Made by a program: the position numbers and the translations under genes. From Aegilops tauschii subsp. strangulata (taxonomy: Eukaryota > Streptophyta > Magnoliopsida > Poales > Poaceae), in contig NC_053039.3 in assembly GCF_002575655.3 (NCBI RefSeq), positions 219,933,622 to 219,997,621 of the forward strand: a stretch of 64,000 nucleotides of DNA, written 5' to 3'. The notes below the pieces were generated by a model. That model was not told where the DNA came from, did not search any database, and saw nothing but the letters and a program-made list of their open reading frames with translations. Positions 32,943-44,392 of this stretch are shown here, piece after piece. The stretch's first letter is position 1, and every line of letters starts with the position of its first letter.

Positions 32943-33943
32943 TGATGTGGCTTGAACTACGTCGGTATTTCCCCAAAGAGGAAGGGATGATGCATCACAG
33001 CTACGGTAGGTATTTCCCTCATTGGTGAGACCACGGTTATCAAACCAGTAGGAGAACCACAGAACACCATGTAAACGGCTCCTGCACACAAAGAACAAGC
33101 ACTTGCAACCCGACGTAAGAGAGGGGTTGTCAATCCCTCACGGGTAAAAAGGTAGGTAAAATTGTTGTAGATTGGATAAATAGATCGCGGGAACGCGAGA
33201 TAAAGTAAATAACAATAAATTGCAGCAAGGTATTTTTGTGTTTTGGATTAATAGATCTAAAAATAAAAGCAAATAAAAATAGATCTCGAAGGCAAATATA
33301 ATAAAGAAGAGACTCGGGGGCCGTAGATTTCACTAGTGGCTTCTCTCGAGAAAAAAAGCATATAGTGGGTAGACAAATTACTGTTGGGCAATTGAAAGAA
33401 CTTCAAATAATCATGATGATATCCATGCAATGGTCATTATATAGGCATCACGTCCAAGATTAGTAGACCGACTCCTCCCTGCATCTACTACTATTACTCC
33501 ACACATCGACCGCTATCCAGCATGCATCTAGTGTATTAAGTTCATGGAGAAACGGAGTAATGAAATAAGAACGATGACATGATGTAGACAAGATCTATTT
33601 ATGTAGAAATAGACCCCATCTTGTGATCCTTAATAGCAACGATACATACATGTCGGTTCCCCTTCTATCACAGGGATCAAGCGCCATAAGATCGAATCCA
33701 TCACAAAGCACCTCTTCCCATGGCAAGAAAAATCGATCTAGTTGGCCTAACTAAACCAAAGATTCGAAGAAGAAATATGAGGCTATAAGTAATCATGCAT
33801 ATAAGAGATCAAAAGACTCAAATAACTTTCATGGATAAAAATATAGATCTGATCATAAACTCAAAGTTCATCGGATCCCAACAAACACACCGCGAAAAGA
33901 GTTGCATCAAATAGACCTCCAAGAGACCATTGTATTGAGAATC

Positions 33944-33977
<34 letters not shown>

Positions 33978-34381
33978 GCCATCTAGCTACTAACTACGGA
34001 CCCGTAGGTCTACAATGAACTACTCACGCATCATCGGAGAGGCACCAATAAGGATGATGAACCCCTCTGTGATGGTGTCTAGATTGGATCTCGTGGTTCT
34101 GGAAGTTGCGGCGGCTGGAATTGATTTTCGTCGACTCCCCTAGGGTTTCTGGAATATTGGGGTATTTATAAAGCAAAGAAGTGGTGCGGGAGGCCACCAA
34201 GGTGGGCACAACCCACCTGGTGGGTTGTGCTCCCCTCGGAGCCCCCCTCTGGTACTTCTTTAGCCCAACACGTGTCTTCTGGTCCAGAAAAATCTCCAAT
34301 TTTTTTGCTGCGTTTGGACTCCGTTTGGTATTGATTTTCTGTGAAGTAAAAAACAAGCAAAAAACAACAAGTGGCATTGGG
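32943..34381 (-). repeat. Athila-like LTR (solo or 3' LTR), interrupted by element D
   Basis: Minus strand ends CCACATCA at 32943, next to host LTR with no PBS, so it is a solo LTR or the 3' LTR of an element. TATAAATA box at 34172-34163 (minus). It shares the block GCATGCTGGATAGCGGTCGA with the LTRs of element H, so they belong to related families. Its 5' part lies beyond element D, outside the window. Confidence 0.7.
33947..33975. repeat. (AG)n microsatellite
   Basis: About 14 AG dinucleotides within the Athila-like LTR, just downstream of the promoter on the minus strand (CT-rich leader). Confidence 0.95.
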
Positions 34382-35764
34382 TGATAACCCACAAGTATAG
34401 GGGATCACAATAGTTTTCGATTGTAGAGTATTCAACCCAAATTTATTGGTTTGACACAAGGGGAGCCAAAGAATATTCTCAAGTATTAGCAGCTGAGTTG
34501 TCAATTCAACCACACCTGCAAAACTTAATATCTGCAGCAAAGTATTTAGTAGCAAAGTAGTATGGAAGTAATGGTAAAAGCGGCAAAAGTAACAGTAGTA
34601 GTTTTGTAGCAATCGTAACAGTGGCAACGGAAAAGTAACTTAGCAAAGATCAATATGAAACGAACTCGTAGGCAATTGATCAATGATGGATAATTATGTC
34701 GGGTGGCATTCATCATGCAACAGTTATAACATAGGGTGACACAGAACTAGCTCCAATTCATCAATATAATGTAGGCATGTATTCCGAATATAGTCATACA
34801 TGCTTATGGAAAAGAATTTGCATGACATATTTTGTCCTACCCTCCCGTGGCAGTGGGGTCCTATTGGAAACTAAGGGATATTAAGGCCTCCTTTTAATAG
34901 AGTACCGGACCAAAGCATTAGCACTTAGTGAATACATGAACTCCTCAAACTACGGTCATCACTGGGAAGTGTCCCGACTATTGTCACTCCAGGGTTGCCG
35001 GATCATAACACGTAGTAGGTGACTATAACTTGCAAGATAGGATCAAGAATACAAATATATTCATGAAAACATAATAGGTTCATATCTGAAATCATGGCAC
35101 TCGGGCCCTAGTGACAAGCATTAGGTATAGCAAAGTCATAGCAACATCAATCTTAGAACATAGTGGATACTAGGGATCAAACCCTAACAAAACTAACTCG
35201 ATTACATGGTAAATACCATCCAACTCATCACCGTCCAGCAAGCCTACGATGGGATTACTCACGCACGGTGGTGAGCATCATGAAATTGGTGATGGAGGAT
35301 GGTTGATGATGTCGATGGCGACTATTTCCCCTCTCCGGAGCCCAAAACGGACTCCAGATCTGCCCTCTCGAGGAAGAACAGGGCTTGGCGGCGGCTCTGT
35401 ATCGTAAAACATGATGAATCCTTCTCTCTGATTCTTTTCTCCCCGAACGTGAATATATGGAGTTGGAGTTAAGGTCGGTGGAGGTCTGTGGGGCCCACAA
35501 GGACAGAGGGCACGCCCCCTCCCTTGTGGACAGGGTGTGGGGCCCCTTCGATTGATTCTTTCGCCAATATTTTTTATTTATTCCAAAAATGATCTCCATG
35601 AAGTTCAGGTCATTTCGAGAACTTCTATTTCTGCACAAAAATAACACTATGGTAATTCTGCTGAAAACAGCGTCAGTCCGGGTTAGTTCCATTCAAATCA
35701 TGTAAATTAGAGTCCAAAACAAGGCCAAATAGTTTGGAAAAGTATATACGATGGAGATGTATCA
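34382..35764 (-). repeat. 3' LTR of element D (1383 bp)
   Basis: Minus strand starts TGATACATCTCC and ends GTGGGTTATCA. The first 209 bases of the plus-strand text match the retained part of the 5' LTR (42510-42718) with a few differences. The polypurine tract lies directly beside it. Confidence 0.85.
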
Positions 35765-35778
35765 ACTCCCCCAAGCTT
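35765..35778 (-). promoter_or_regulatory. Polypurine tract of element D
   Basis: Minus-strand AAGCTTGGGGGAGT abuts the 3' LTR. It would prime plus-strand DNA synthesis. A similar AAGCTTGGGGGAG occurs at 37834-37846. Confidence 0.7.
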
Positions 35779-38029
35779 AACCCATTGCTTGTCCTCAAGA
35801 AATTCAGTTGATAAAATGAAAGTGATAAAGAAAAAAATTTACAAACTCTGTTTGATCTTGTTGTTGCGAATATGTAAAGCCAGCATTCAAGTTTTCAGCA
35901 AATATTTTGAACTAACCACATTCACAATAATGTTTAGGTCTCACATTTACTCATATCAATGGCATAATCAACTAGCAAGCAATAATAATAAATCTCAGAT
36001 GAGAACACTTTTTCAAAACAATCATGATATGATATAACAAGATGGTATCTCACTAGCCCTTTCTGAGACCGCAAAACATAAGTGCAGAGCACCCCTGAAG
36101 ATTAAGGACTGACTTGACATTATAATTCATGGCAAAAGAGATCCAGTCACATTCATACTCAATATCAACTAATAACAATGCATTTAAATGACAGTGGTGC
36201 TCTCTAACTGGTGCTTTTTATAAAAGGATGATGACTCAGCAATAAAAGTAAATAGAGAGGCCCTTCGCAGAGGGAAGAAGGGATTTGCAGAGGTGTCAGA
36301 GCTCAAGTTTTGAAGTAGAGATAAATAATTTTTTGAGTGGTATGCTTTCATTGTCAACATAACAACCAAGAAATCTCGGTATCTTCCATACTAGATACAT
36401 TATAGGCGGTTCCCAAACAGAATGGTAAAGTTTATACTCCACCACCACCAACAAGCACACTCCAAGGCTGGTCCGAAACAATAGGTATCATCCAACTAAC
36501 AACAGTCCTGGGGGAGTTTTGTTTGCAATTATATTTTGATTTGATTTGAGCATGGGACTGGGCATCCCGGTTACCAGCCATTTTCTCGTGAATGATGAGT
36601 GGAGTCCACTCATCGTGAGAATAACCCACCTAGCATGGAAGATATTGACAGCCCTAGTTGCTACATGAGCGATTCGAGCATACAAAACAGATTATCATTT
36701 GAAGGTTTAGAGTTTGGCACGTGCAAATTTACTTGGAACGGCAGGTAAATACCGCATATAGGAAGGTATGGTGGACTCATATGGAACAACTTTGGGTTGA
36801 TGGAAGTGGATGCATAAGCAGTATTCCCGCTTAGTACAAGTGAAGGCTAGAAAAAGACTGGGGAGCGACCAACTAGAGAGCGACAACAGTCATAAACATG
36901 CATTGAGATTAACCAACATTGAATGCAAGCATGAGTAGGATATAAATCACCATGAACATAAATATCGTGGAGGTTATGTTGATTTTGCTTCAACTACATG
37001 CGTGAACATGTGCCAAGTCAAGCCACTCGAATCATTCAAGGGAGGATACCATCCTATCATACTACATCACAACCATTTTAAAAGCATGTTGGCATGCAAG
37101 GTAAACCATTATAAACTCCTAGCTAATTAAGCATGGCATGAGTAACTATAATCTCTAGTTGTCATTGCAAACATGTTTCATTCATAATAGGTTGAATCAG
37201 GAACAATGAACTAATCATATTTACAAAAACAAGATAGGTCGAGTTCATACCAGCTTTTCCTCATCTCAATCATTTCATCAAATATCGTCATTATTGCCTT
37301 TCACTTGCATGACCGAATGGTGTGGATAATAATAATAGTGCACGTGCATTGGACTAAGCTGGAATCTGCAAACATTTATTCAGAGGAGAAGACAAGGTAA
37401 TATGGGCTCTTTGTTAGATCAACAATAATGCATATGAGAGCCACTCAACATTTTCATCGTGGTCTTCTCCTCTTGACCCCCAAAGAAGAGAAAAGAATTT
37501 CAAAGAAACACACTGAAATGTTTTTGGAGTTTTTGTTTTTCTGAAGAAAGTAAAACAAGAACGAGAAAAACTATTTACACGGGAAAGCTCCGAACAAGCA
37601 AAAGAAGAACGAGAAATCTTTTTGGGTTTTCTTTTAATACTACAACTAAGCATGCAAGGAAAGTAAACTAAACTACAACTAATTTTTTTGGTTTTTCTTA
37701 AGGTTTTTCAAACACACAATAAGAAATCAAGAAAAAGAAATAAACTAACATGGATATTACAATGAAAAAGTATGAACACCGACAACTAGAATGAGTGTGT
37801 GAACATGAATGTGATGTCGGTGAGAAATACGTACTCCCCCAAGCTTAGGCTTTTGGCCTAAGTTGGTCTAAGGCCACCACTGGCCCAGATGATATCTGAA
37901 ATCATAGTTGGGGCCATATTGTGCTGCGGCAGCTACCGCTTGGCGAGCTGCCTCCTGGAGGCAAGCGGCCTCCCTTGTTCTCCCATACTCGTTTGCCTCC
38001 TCTCTAGTTATAAAATATCTCCCATTTAC
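35779..38029 (-). other. Non-coding region between ATHILA-type ORF and 3' LTR (element D)
   Basis: AT-rich with no conserved frame. A second polypurine-like stretch at 37834-37846 lies just after the ORF. A purine-rich run occurs at 37480-37760. Typical of the long non-coding 3' parts of Athila elements. Confidence 0.5.
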
Positions 38030-38892
38030 CTAAAAGTTAAAGAAGGCAGGAGCAGGAAGGGTAATATGGATGGCACGCCATCTGTCAATGATTAATAGAT
38101 ACTGGAGGAATTGTTCGTTCCTCTCAAGAAACTGGTAGTGCACCATAGCATCATAATCTAGAAAATCGGGTGGCAACTCTATGTCATCCCCTATAATGGG
38201 GACACCAAGATAATTAGCTAAACGAGTTGCATAAATCCCGCCAAATAAATCTCCCTCCTTAGCATTAAGATGTAATCTCCTAGCAATAATAGCGCCCAAG
38301 TTATAACGCTTATCGCCTAACACCGCACACTTGAGGACACTAAGATCTGGAACACAAAGGTGGCAATGCTCATGTTTACTGTTAATGCATCTACCTATAA
38401 AGAGAGCAAAGTAATGTATGGCAGGAAAGTGAATGCCCCATATGGTAGCTGGTGTGATATTTCTAGTTTCTCCAACGGTGATGCTAGCAAGGAAATCATT
38501 GTATTCAGATTTGTGAGGCTCACTAAGAATACCCCATTGTGGAATTTTGCATGCATCACTAAAATCTTCTAAGTCCATGGTGTAAGATTTATCATAGAGA
38601 TCAAACATGATAGTATGAGTATTGCGCTTCGATAAAAATTCAAACCTCCGCACAAAGGAATTGGTGAGGTAATAGTATTGTCGGCACTTGTCTAACACGA
38701 AGTCCTCAAGGCCAACATTTTGTACGTATGCGTAAAACTCATCCTTGAAACCTGCATGAACCATAAATTCATCCAACGACCATTCACAAGGCCGCACTTG
38801 AGCTTCCCTTGGCGGTTCAAGGTCCGGCTCGCGTATTGCGAGCCTCGGTGCTTGCTTCCTCGAAGAACCACCTTGGTACATTCACCTAGACA
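38030..38892 (-). CDS. ATHILA ORF-1-like protein (element D)
   Basis: The open frame from ATG 38881 has 283 codons. An earlier ATG at 38892 is in phase but followed after two codons by TGA, probably a decayed CGA. Blocks include EWSLDEFMVHAGFKDEF, the KCRQYYYLTNSFVRRFEFL segment, YTMDLEDFSDACKIPQWG and HFPAIHYFALFIGRCINSKHEH. This looks like the ATHILA ORF-1 family carried by Athila-lineage elements besides gag-pol, whose function is unknown. No domain search was possible. The frame is intact apart from the TGA in front, in contrast to the gag. Confidence 0.6.
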
Positions 38893-39420
38893 TTTTTCTT
38901 CCTCTGAAAAATTTCTAAAATTTTTAGTGACTCAAAATAAAAGTGAACCAAACTCAACAAAATTGATAGCAACTACTCCTACAAGTGCCTAGAGGTCATA
39001 TCATGCATTAAAACTACTTTGGAGCATATAAATTTGACATGCAAGCTCAAGAACAAGGTCACCACAGCAGCAAAAATTCGCAAGAAATAAAGCAATAGAA
39101 CAAAAACTGACTAGACCATTGGAGGAGTCACATACCGAAGAACAATCCCCAAAGCAGTTTTGTGAATGGGGCTTTGAGCAAGGAGATTGAAAATGGCAGC
39201 AAAATGAGCAAGAGCACGAGTTTGAGCTATGGGATGATTTTTTCTGGAGGAAGACGAAGTGGATGGGTGCTGCAATAAGTGGAGGGGGCCACATGGGACC
39301 CACAAGGTAGGGGGCGCGCCCAGGGGGTAGGGCGCACCCTCCACCCTTGTGGCCCACTGGTGAGTCCCCCTGGTGTGTTCTCGGTACCAGAAATTCTCAA
39401 ATATTCTATACAAAATCATA
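38893..39420 (-). promoter_or_regulatory. LTR-like leader with possible intron before the ATHILA-type ORF
   Basis: On the minus strand a GC-rich GGGTGCGCCCTACCCCCTGG block (39290-39350) resembles the block before the TATA box in Athila-type LTRs. Downstream is a candidate intron: donor GGTATGTG with GT at 39135-39134, acceptor TTTTTCAG ending at 38904, 232 bp long. The ORF starts 12 bases later. A second promoter with a spliced leader is therefore suspected. I see no clear TATA box. Confidence 0.4.
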
Positions 39421-39678
39421 CTAAATTTTTAGGGCATTTGGAGAACTTTTATTTTTGGGACATTTTTTATTGCAAGGATAATTCAGAAAACAGACAGAAA
39501 ATACTATGTTTTCTTTATTTAATCTAAATAACAGAAAGTAAAAGGTGGGTACAGAAGGTTGTGCCTTCTAAATTCATCCATCTCATGCTCATCAAAAGGA
39601 ATCCATTAACAAGGTTGATCAAGTCTTATTAACAAACTTCTTCCGAATGACATGAAACCGAAGAGCTTTCGAATGACA

Positions 39679-40446
39679 CTAGGTTACCTCAACGGGGATA
39701 TGCATGTCCCCAACAATAAGAATATCATATTTATTTTTGACAGTAGGAAGAGGAAATTCAAAACCTCCAATAGTAATAGTTGAAATTTTCCCAATAGAAT
39801 TGATACTGTGAACTTCAGGTTGTTTCTTTGGAAAGTGTACCGTATGCTCATTACCATTAACATGAAAAGTGACATTGCCTTTGTTGCAATCAATAACAGC
39901 CCCTGCAGTATTCAAAAAGGGTCTACCAAGGATGATCGGCATATTGTCGTCCTCGGGAATATCAAGAATAACAAAGTCTGTTAAGATAGTAACGTTTGCA
40001 ACCACAACAGGCACATCCTCACAAATACCGATGGGTATAGCAGTTGATTTATGAGCTATTTGCAAAGAAATTTCAGTAGGTGTCAACTTATTCAATTCAT
40101 GTCTACGATACAAAGAGAAAGGCATGACACCAACACTGGCTCCAAGATCACATAAAGCAGTTTTAACATAGTTTCTTTTAATGGAGCATGGTATAGTTGG
40201 TACTCCTGGATCTCCAAGTTTCTTTGGTGTTCCACCCTTAAAATTATAATTAGCAACCATGGTGGAAATTTCAGCTTCAGGTATCTTTCTTTTATTAGTA
40301 ACAATATCTTTCATATACTTAGCATAAGGCGGCATTTTAAGCATATCAGTCAAACGCATACGCAAAAAGATAGGTCTAATCATTTTAGCAAAACGCTCAA
40401 AATCCTCATCACCCTTTTTCTTGGATGGCTTAGGAGGAAAGGGCAT
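39679..40446 (-). CDS. Aspartic protease region (element D)
   Basis: A 255-codon frame from a Met at 40446 that ends at 39679. CDLGASVGVMP (about residue 98) is the active site, with a MPIILGRPFLNTAGAVIDCNKG block 75 residues on. The first 90 residues (RFAKMIRPIFLRMRLTDMLK, IVTNKRKIPEAEIS) are the conserved gag-protease linker. It ends in a stop with no RT following. The protease would process only Gag and its linker in this element. Confidence 0.85.
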   Translation of the reverse strand: MPFPPKPSKKKGDEDFERFAKMIRPIFLRMRLTDMLKMPPYAKYMKDIVTNKRKIPEAEISTMVANYNFKGGTPKKLGDPGVPTIPCSIKRNYVKTALCDLGASVGVMPFSLYRRHELNKLTPTEISLQIAHKSTAIPIGICEDVPVVVANVTILTDFVILDIPEDDNMPIILGRPFLNTAGAVIDCNKGNVTFHVNGNEHTVHFPKKQPEVHSINSIGKISTITIGGFEFPLPTVKNKYDILIVGDMHIPVEVT

Positions 40447-40725
40447 GGGTTTCTGAACCCATGGTTCTATTTCTTTACCATGTTTCCTAGCAACGAAGTC
40501 TCTCTTATCATAACATTGATTCTTTGATTGTGGGTTATCAAGATCAACAACAGGTTCTACCTCAACATCATTATCATTGCTAGGTTGAGCATCAACATAA
40601 CATCATTATTGACATGATCACTAGGTTCATGTTCATCACCAGATTGTGTCTCAGCATTAGAGATAGAAATATCATTAGGATTCTCAGGTGTATCTATAAC
40701 CGGTTCACTAGCATGCAAAGTCCTA

Positions 40726-42440
40726 TCAATTTTCTTTTTTATTAGAAGGACTAGGTGCATCAGTATTAGCTCTCTGAGAATCTTGCTCAGCTCCCTTAGG
40801 ATGGCCTTCAGGATACAAAGGTTCCTGAGTCGTTTTACCACCTCTACTCATAACCCTAATAGCATTATCATTATTCTTACTATTCAACTCATTAAGAAAA
40901 TCATCTTGAGCTTTAACTACTTGTTCTACTTGAGTTGTAACCATGGAGGCATGTTTACTAATAAGCTTAAGATCATTAACAGTTCTACTCATATAATCAG
41001 CCAAGTGGTCAAGCATGTAAGCATTACGTTCCAATTGTCTACTAACATAAGCATTGAAGTTTTCTTGTTTAACAATAAAATTATCAAACTCATCCAAGCA
41101 TTGACTAGCAGACTTATTATGAGGAATATCACCTTCATCAAATCTATAGAGAGAGTATACCTCTACTACCTGTGTCTAGCAGACTTATTATGAGGAATAT
41201 CACCTTCATCAAATCTATAGAGAGGGTATACCTCTACTACCTGTGTCGGGTTATCAAGACCATGTATTTCTTCAATAGGTGGTAGATTCTTAACATCTTT
41301 AGCTTTAATACCTTTTTCTTTCATAGATTTCTTTGCCTCTTGCATATCTTCAGGACTGAGAAACAGAATACCCCTCTTCTCCAGAGTTTGATTAGGAGTT
41401 GGTTCAGGAAGTGTCCAATCATTATCATTACTCAATATATTATTCAATAGCAATTCAGCTTGCTCAACAGTTCTTTCCCTGAAAACACAACTAGCACAAC
41501 TATCCAGGTGGTCTCTGGAAGCATCGGTTAGTCCATTATAAAAGATATCAAGTATTTCATTTTCTTGAGAGGATGATCAGGCAAAGCATTAAGTAATTGG
41601 AGAAGCCTCCCCCAAGCTTGTGGGATACTCTCTTCTTCAATTTGCACAATGTTAAATATTTCCTTTAAAGCAGCTTATTTCTTAAGAGCAGGGAAATATT
41701 TTTGAGAGAAGTAGTAAATCATATCCTGGGGACTACGCACACAACCAGGAGCAAGAGAATTAAACCATAACTTAGCATAACCCTTTAATGAGAAAGGAAA
41801 CAACTTAAGAATATAGTAATAGCGATTTTTTCCTCATGAGCAAATAGGGTGGCTATATCATTGAATTAGTAAGATGTGCCACAACAGTTTCAGATTCATA
41901 ACCATAGAAAGGATCAGATTCAACCAAAGTAATTAACAAAGGATCGACAGAGAATTCATAATCCTTATCAGTAACAAAGATAGGTGAAGTAGCAAACATA
42001 GGGTCATATTGCATTCTGGCATTCAAAGACTTTTCTTTCAGCTTAGCTAACAGTTTCTTAAGATCATCTCTACCATTACAAGCAAGAAAGTCTCTAGCAG
42101 TTTCCTCATCCATAATATAACCATCAAGTACAACATGCAATTCATATCTAGGGGGAGAATCATAATCTTCAGTTTCAATAATATCATCAGTTTCAGTAAT
42201 TTCATTCTCTCTAACCCTAGCACCTAGTGGCATAGTATCATCATAAGCATCATACATAGCAGAAGTGGCATCATCAATAACATGCGACATGTAGGAATCA
42301 ATAGCAGGTGTAGGTGTCGCAAGTTTACTCAAAATAGAGGGAGAATCAAGTGCAGAGCTAGATGGCAGTTCCTTACCTCCCCTCGTAGTTGAGGGAAAAA
42401 TCTTGGTTGTTTGATCTTTCAAATTCCTCATAGTGATCAA
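40726..42440 (-). pseudogene. Gag region, fragmented (element D)
   Basis: Starts at 42440 (195-codon frame to 41853), continues with 41166-41453 and 40726-41097 in other phases. The first part is acidic (TETDDIIETEDYDSPPRYELHV), followed by DPMFATSPIFVTDKDYEFSVDP. The middle has IPHNKSARHR at the duplication, the last has QLERNAYMLDHLADYMSRTVN, predicted helical. The stretch 41454-41852 holds more gag in another phase (PQAWGRLL-like text at about 41600). A 71-bp tandem duplication at 41105-41246 is one cause of phase loss. Confidence 0.6.
41105..41246. repeat. 71-bp tandem duplication within gag (element D)
   Basis: 41105-41175 and 41176-41246 are almost identical (CTAGCAGACTTATTATGAGG at the start of each); one base differs (A/G in the AGAGAG stretch). 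71 is not a multiple of three, so it shifts the reading frame. Confidence 0.9.
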
Positions 42441-42480
42441 CAGATATAAATCCCAAGTGACTCAGAGAATAGAGTTATGC

Positions 42481-42498
42481 TCCCCGACAACGGCGCCA
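42481..42498 (-). promoter_or_regulatory. Primer-binding site of element D
   Basis: Minus-strand TGGCGCCGTTGTCGGGGA, 11 bases after the LTR end at 42510. One base from the PBS of C and H. Confidence 0.8.
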
Positions 42499-42509
42499 GA
42501 AAAGGGTCT

Positions 42510-42718
42510 TGATAACCCACAAGTATAGGGGATCGCAATAGTTTTCGAGGGTAGAGTATTCAACCCAAATTTATTGATTCGACACAAGGGGAGCCAAAGA
42601 ATATTCTCAAGTATTAGCAGCTGAGTTGTCAATTCAACCACACCTGAAAGACTTAATATCTGCAGCAAAGTATTTAGTAGCAAAGTAGTATGGAAGTAAT
42701 GGTAAAAGTGGCAAAAGT
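42510..42718 (-). repeat. 5' LTR of element D, retained 209 bp
   Basis: The 3' end of the 5' LTR on the minus strand. It stops at 42718 where the BARE/Angela-like LTR starts. Flank AAAGT (42714-42718) is the expected 5-bp target duplication. The rest lies outside the window. Confidence 0.8.
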
Positions 42719-43869
42719 TGAAGGAAATATGCCCTAGAGGCAATAATAAAGTTGTTATTTTATATTTCCTTATATCATGATAAATTTTTATTATTCATGC
42801 TAGAATTGTATTAACCGGAAACTTGATACATGTGTGGATACATAGACAAAACACCGTGTCCCTAGTAAGCCTCAACTAGACTAGCTCGTTAATCAAAGAT
42901 GGTTAAGTTTCCTAAGCATAGACATGTGTTGTCATTTGATTGACGGGACCACATCATTAGGAGAATGATGTGATGGACAAGACCCATCCGTTAGCTTAGC
43001 ATATTGATGTTCAGTTTTATTGCTACTGCTTTCTTAATGTCAATTACATATTCCTTCGACTATGAGACTATGCAACTCCCGGATACCAGAGGAATACTTT
43101 GTGTGCTATCAAACGTCACAACATAACTAGGTGATTATAAAGATGCTGTACAGGCATCTCCGAAGGTGTTTGTTGGGTTGGCATAGATCGAGATTAGGAT
43201 TTGTCACTCCGAGTATCGGAGAGGTATCTCTGGGCCCTCTCGGTAATGCACATCATAAGAAGCCTTGCAAGCAAAGTGACTAAGGAGTTAGTTGCGGGAT
43301 GATGTGTTACGGAACGAGTAAAGAGACTTGCCGATAATGAGATTGAACAAGGGATGAAGACACCGATGATCAAATCTTGGGCAAGCAACATACCGATGAC
43401 AAAGGCAATAACGTATGTTGTCATAACGGTTCGACCGATAAAGATCTTCATAGAATATGTAGGAGCCAATATGAGCATCTAGGTTCCGCTATTGGTTATT
43501 GACCGGAGAGGTGTCTCGGTCATGTCTACATAGTTCTCAAACCCGTAGGGTCCGCACGCTTAACGTTCGATGATGATTTAGTATTATATGAGTTATGTGA
43601 TTTGGTGACCGAATGTTGTTCGGAGTCCCGGATGAGATCACGGACATGACGAGGAGTCTTGAAATGGTCGAGAGGTAAATATTGATATATAGGATGATAG
43701 TATTTGGACACCGGAAGTGTTTCAGATAGTATCGGGTATTTATCGGGGTACCGGGGGGTTACCGGAACCCCCGGGAGGTTAATAGGCCAAAGGGGAAGGG
43801 GCACACCAGCCCACAAGGGACTGGCGCACCCCTCCTAGGCCGCCGACCGAGTGGGAGAAGGATTGGGGG
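42719..43869 (+). repeat. BARE/Angela/WIS-type Copia LTR, 5' part (1151 bp)
   Basis: Begins TGAAGGAAATATGCCCTAGAGG, the start of BARE/Angela/WIS LTRs apart from one or two bases. It continues with other family features such as GGAGAATGATGTGATGGACA and the GGTTATTGACCGGAGAG segment. It is interrupted at 43869 by the outer Fatima-like element, so the rest is beyond the window. No coding region of this element is visible. Confidence 0.8.
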
Positions 43870-43870
43870 T

Positions 43871-43875
43871 GAGGG
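43871..43875. repeat. Target-site duplication of element G (GAGGG), left
   Basis: GAGGG precedes the TG of the left LTR and recurs after the right LTR at 59988-59992. It is also bases 2-6 of the LTR of element F. Confidence 0.85.
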
Positions 43876-44345
43876 TGAGGGAGTTCTGGATTAAGGGGTC
43901 CTCGGACGTCCGGCCTGTTGGACATGGGCCGGACTGATGGGTTGTGAAGATACAAGACCGAAGACTCTCAGATGTGTCCGGATGGGTCTCTCCTTGGCGT
44001 GGAAGGCAAGCTTGGCGTTCAGATATGAAGATTCATTTCTCTGTAACCGACTTTGTACAACCCTAGTCCTCTCCGATATCTATATAAACCGGAGGGTTTA
44101 GTCCATAGGGAGAATCATAATCATACAGGCTAGACTTCTAGGGTTTTAGCCATTACGATCTCGTGGTGGATCAACTCTTGTAATACTCATATTCATCAAG
44201 ATCAATCAAGCAGGAAGTAGGGTATTACCTCCATAGAGAGGCCCGAACCTGGGTAAACATCGTGTCCCCTGTCTCCTGTTACCATCGACCTTAGACGCAC
44301 AGTTCAGGACCCCCTACCCGAGATCCGCCGGTTTTGACACCGACA
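43876..44345 (+). repeat. 5' LTR of element G (470 bp)
   Basis: TGAGGGAGTTC to CACCGACA. TATATAAA at 44081-44088. The matching 3' LTR is 59517-59987. Confidence 0.9.
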
Positions 44346-44392
44346 TTGGTGGTTTCATTGAGAGTTCCACTGCGTCGTCACGAAGATGTTCG

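Larger units (their letters stand above)
34382..42718 (-). mobile_element. Element D: non-autonomous Athila-like element (gag, protease, ATHILA-type ORF)
   Basis: Minus-strand order is part of the 5' LTR (42718-42510), PBS, gag, protease, a leader and an ATHILA-ORF-like gene (38892-38030), 2.3 kb non-coding, PPT and the 3' LTR (35764-34382). RT, RNase H and integrase are absent, so mobility would need enzymes from related copies. LTRs resemble WHAM-type Triticeae elements from memory. The 5' LTR is cut at 42718 by a BARE/Angela-like LTR. Confidence 0.8.

Noticed and set aside
42719..43869. Small frames in the BARE/Angela-like LTR
   Set aside because: LTR sequence with no coding function known.
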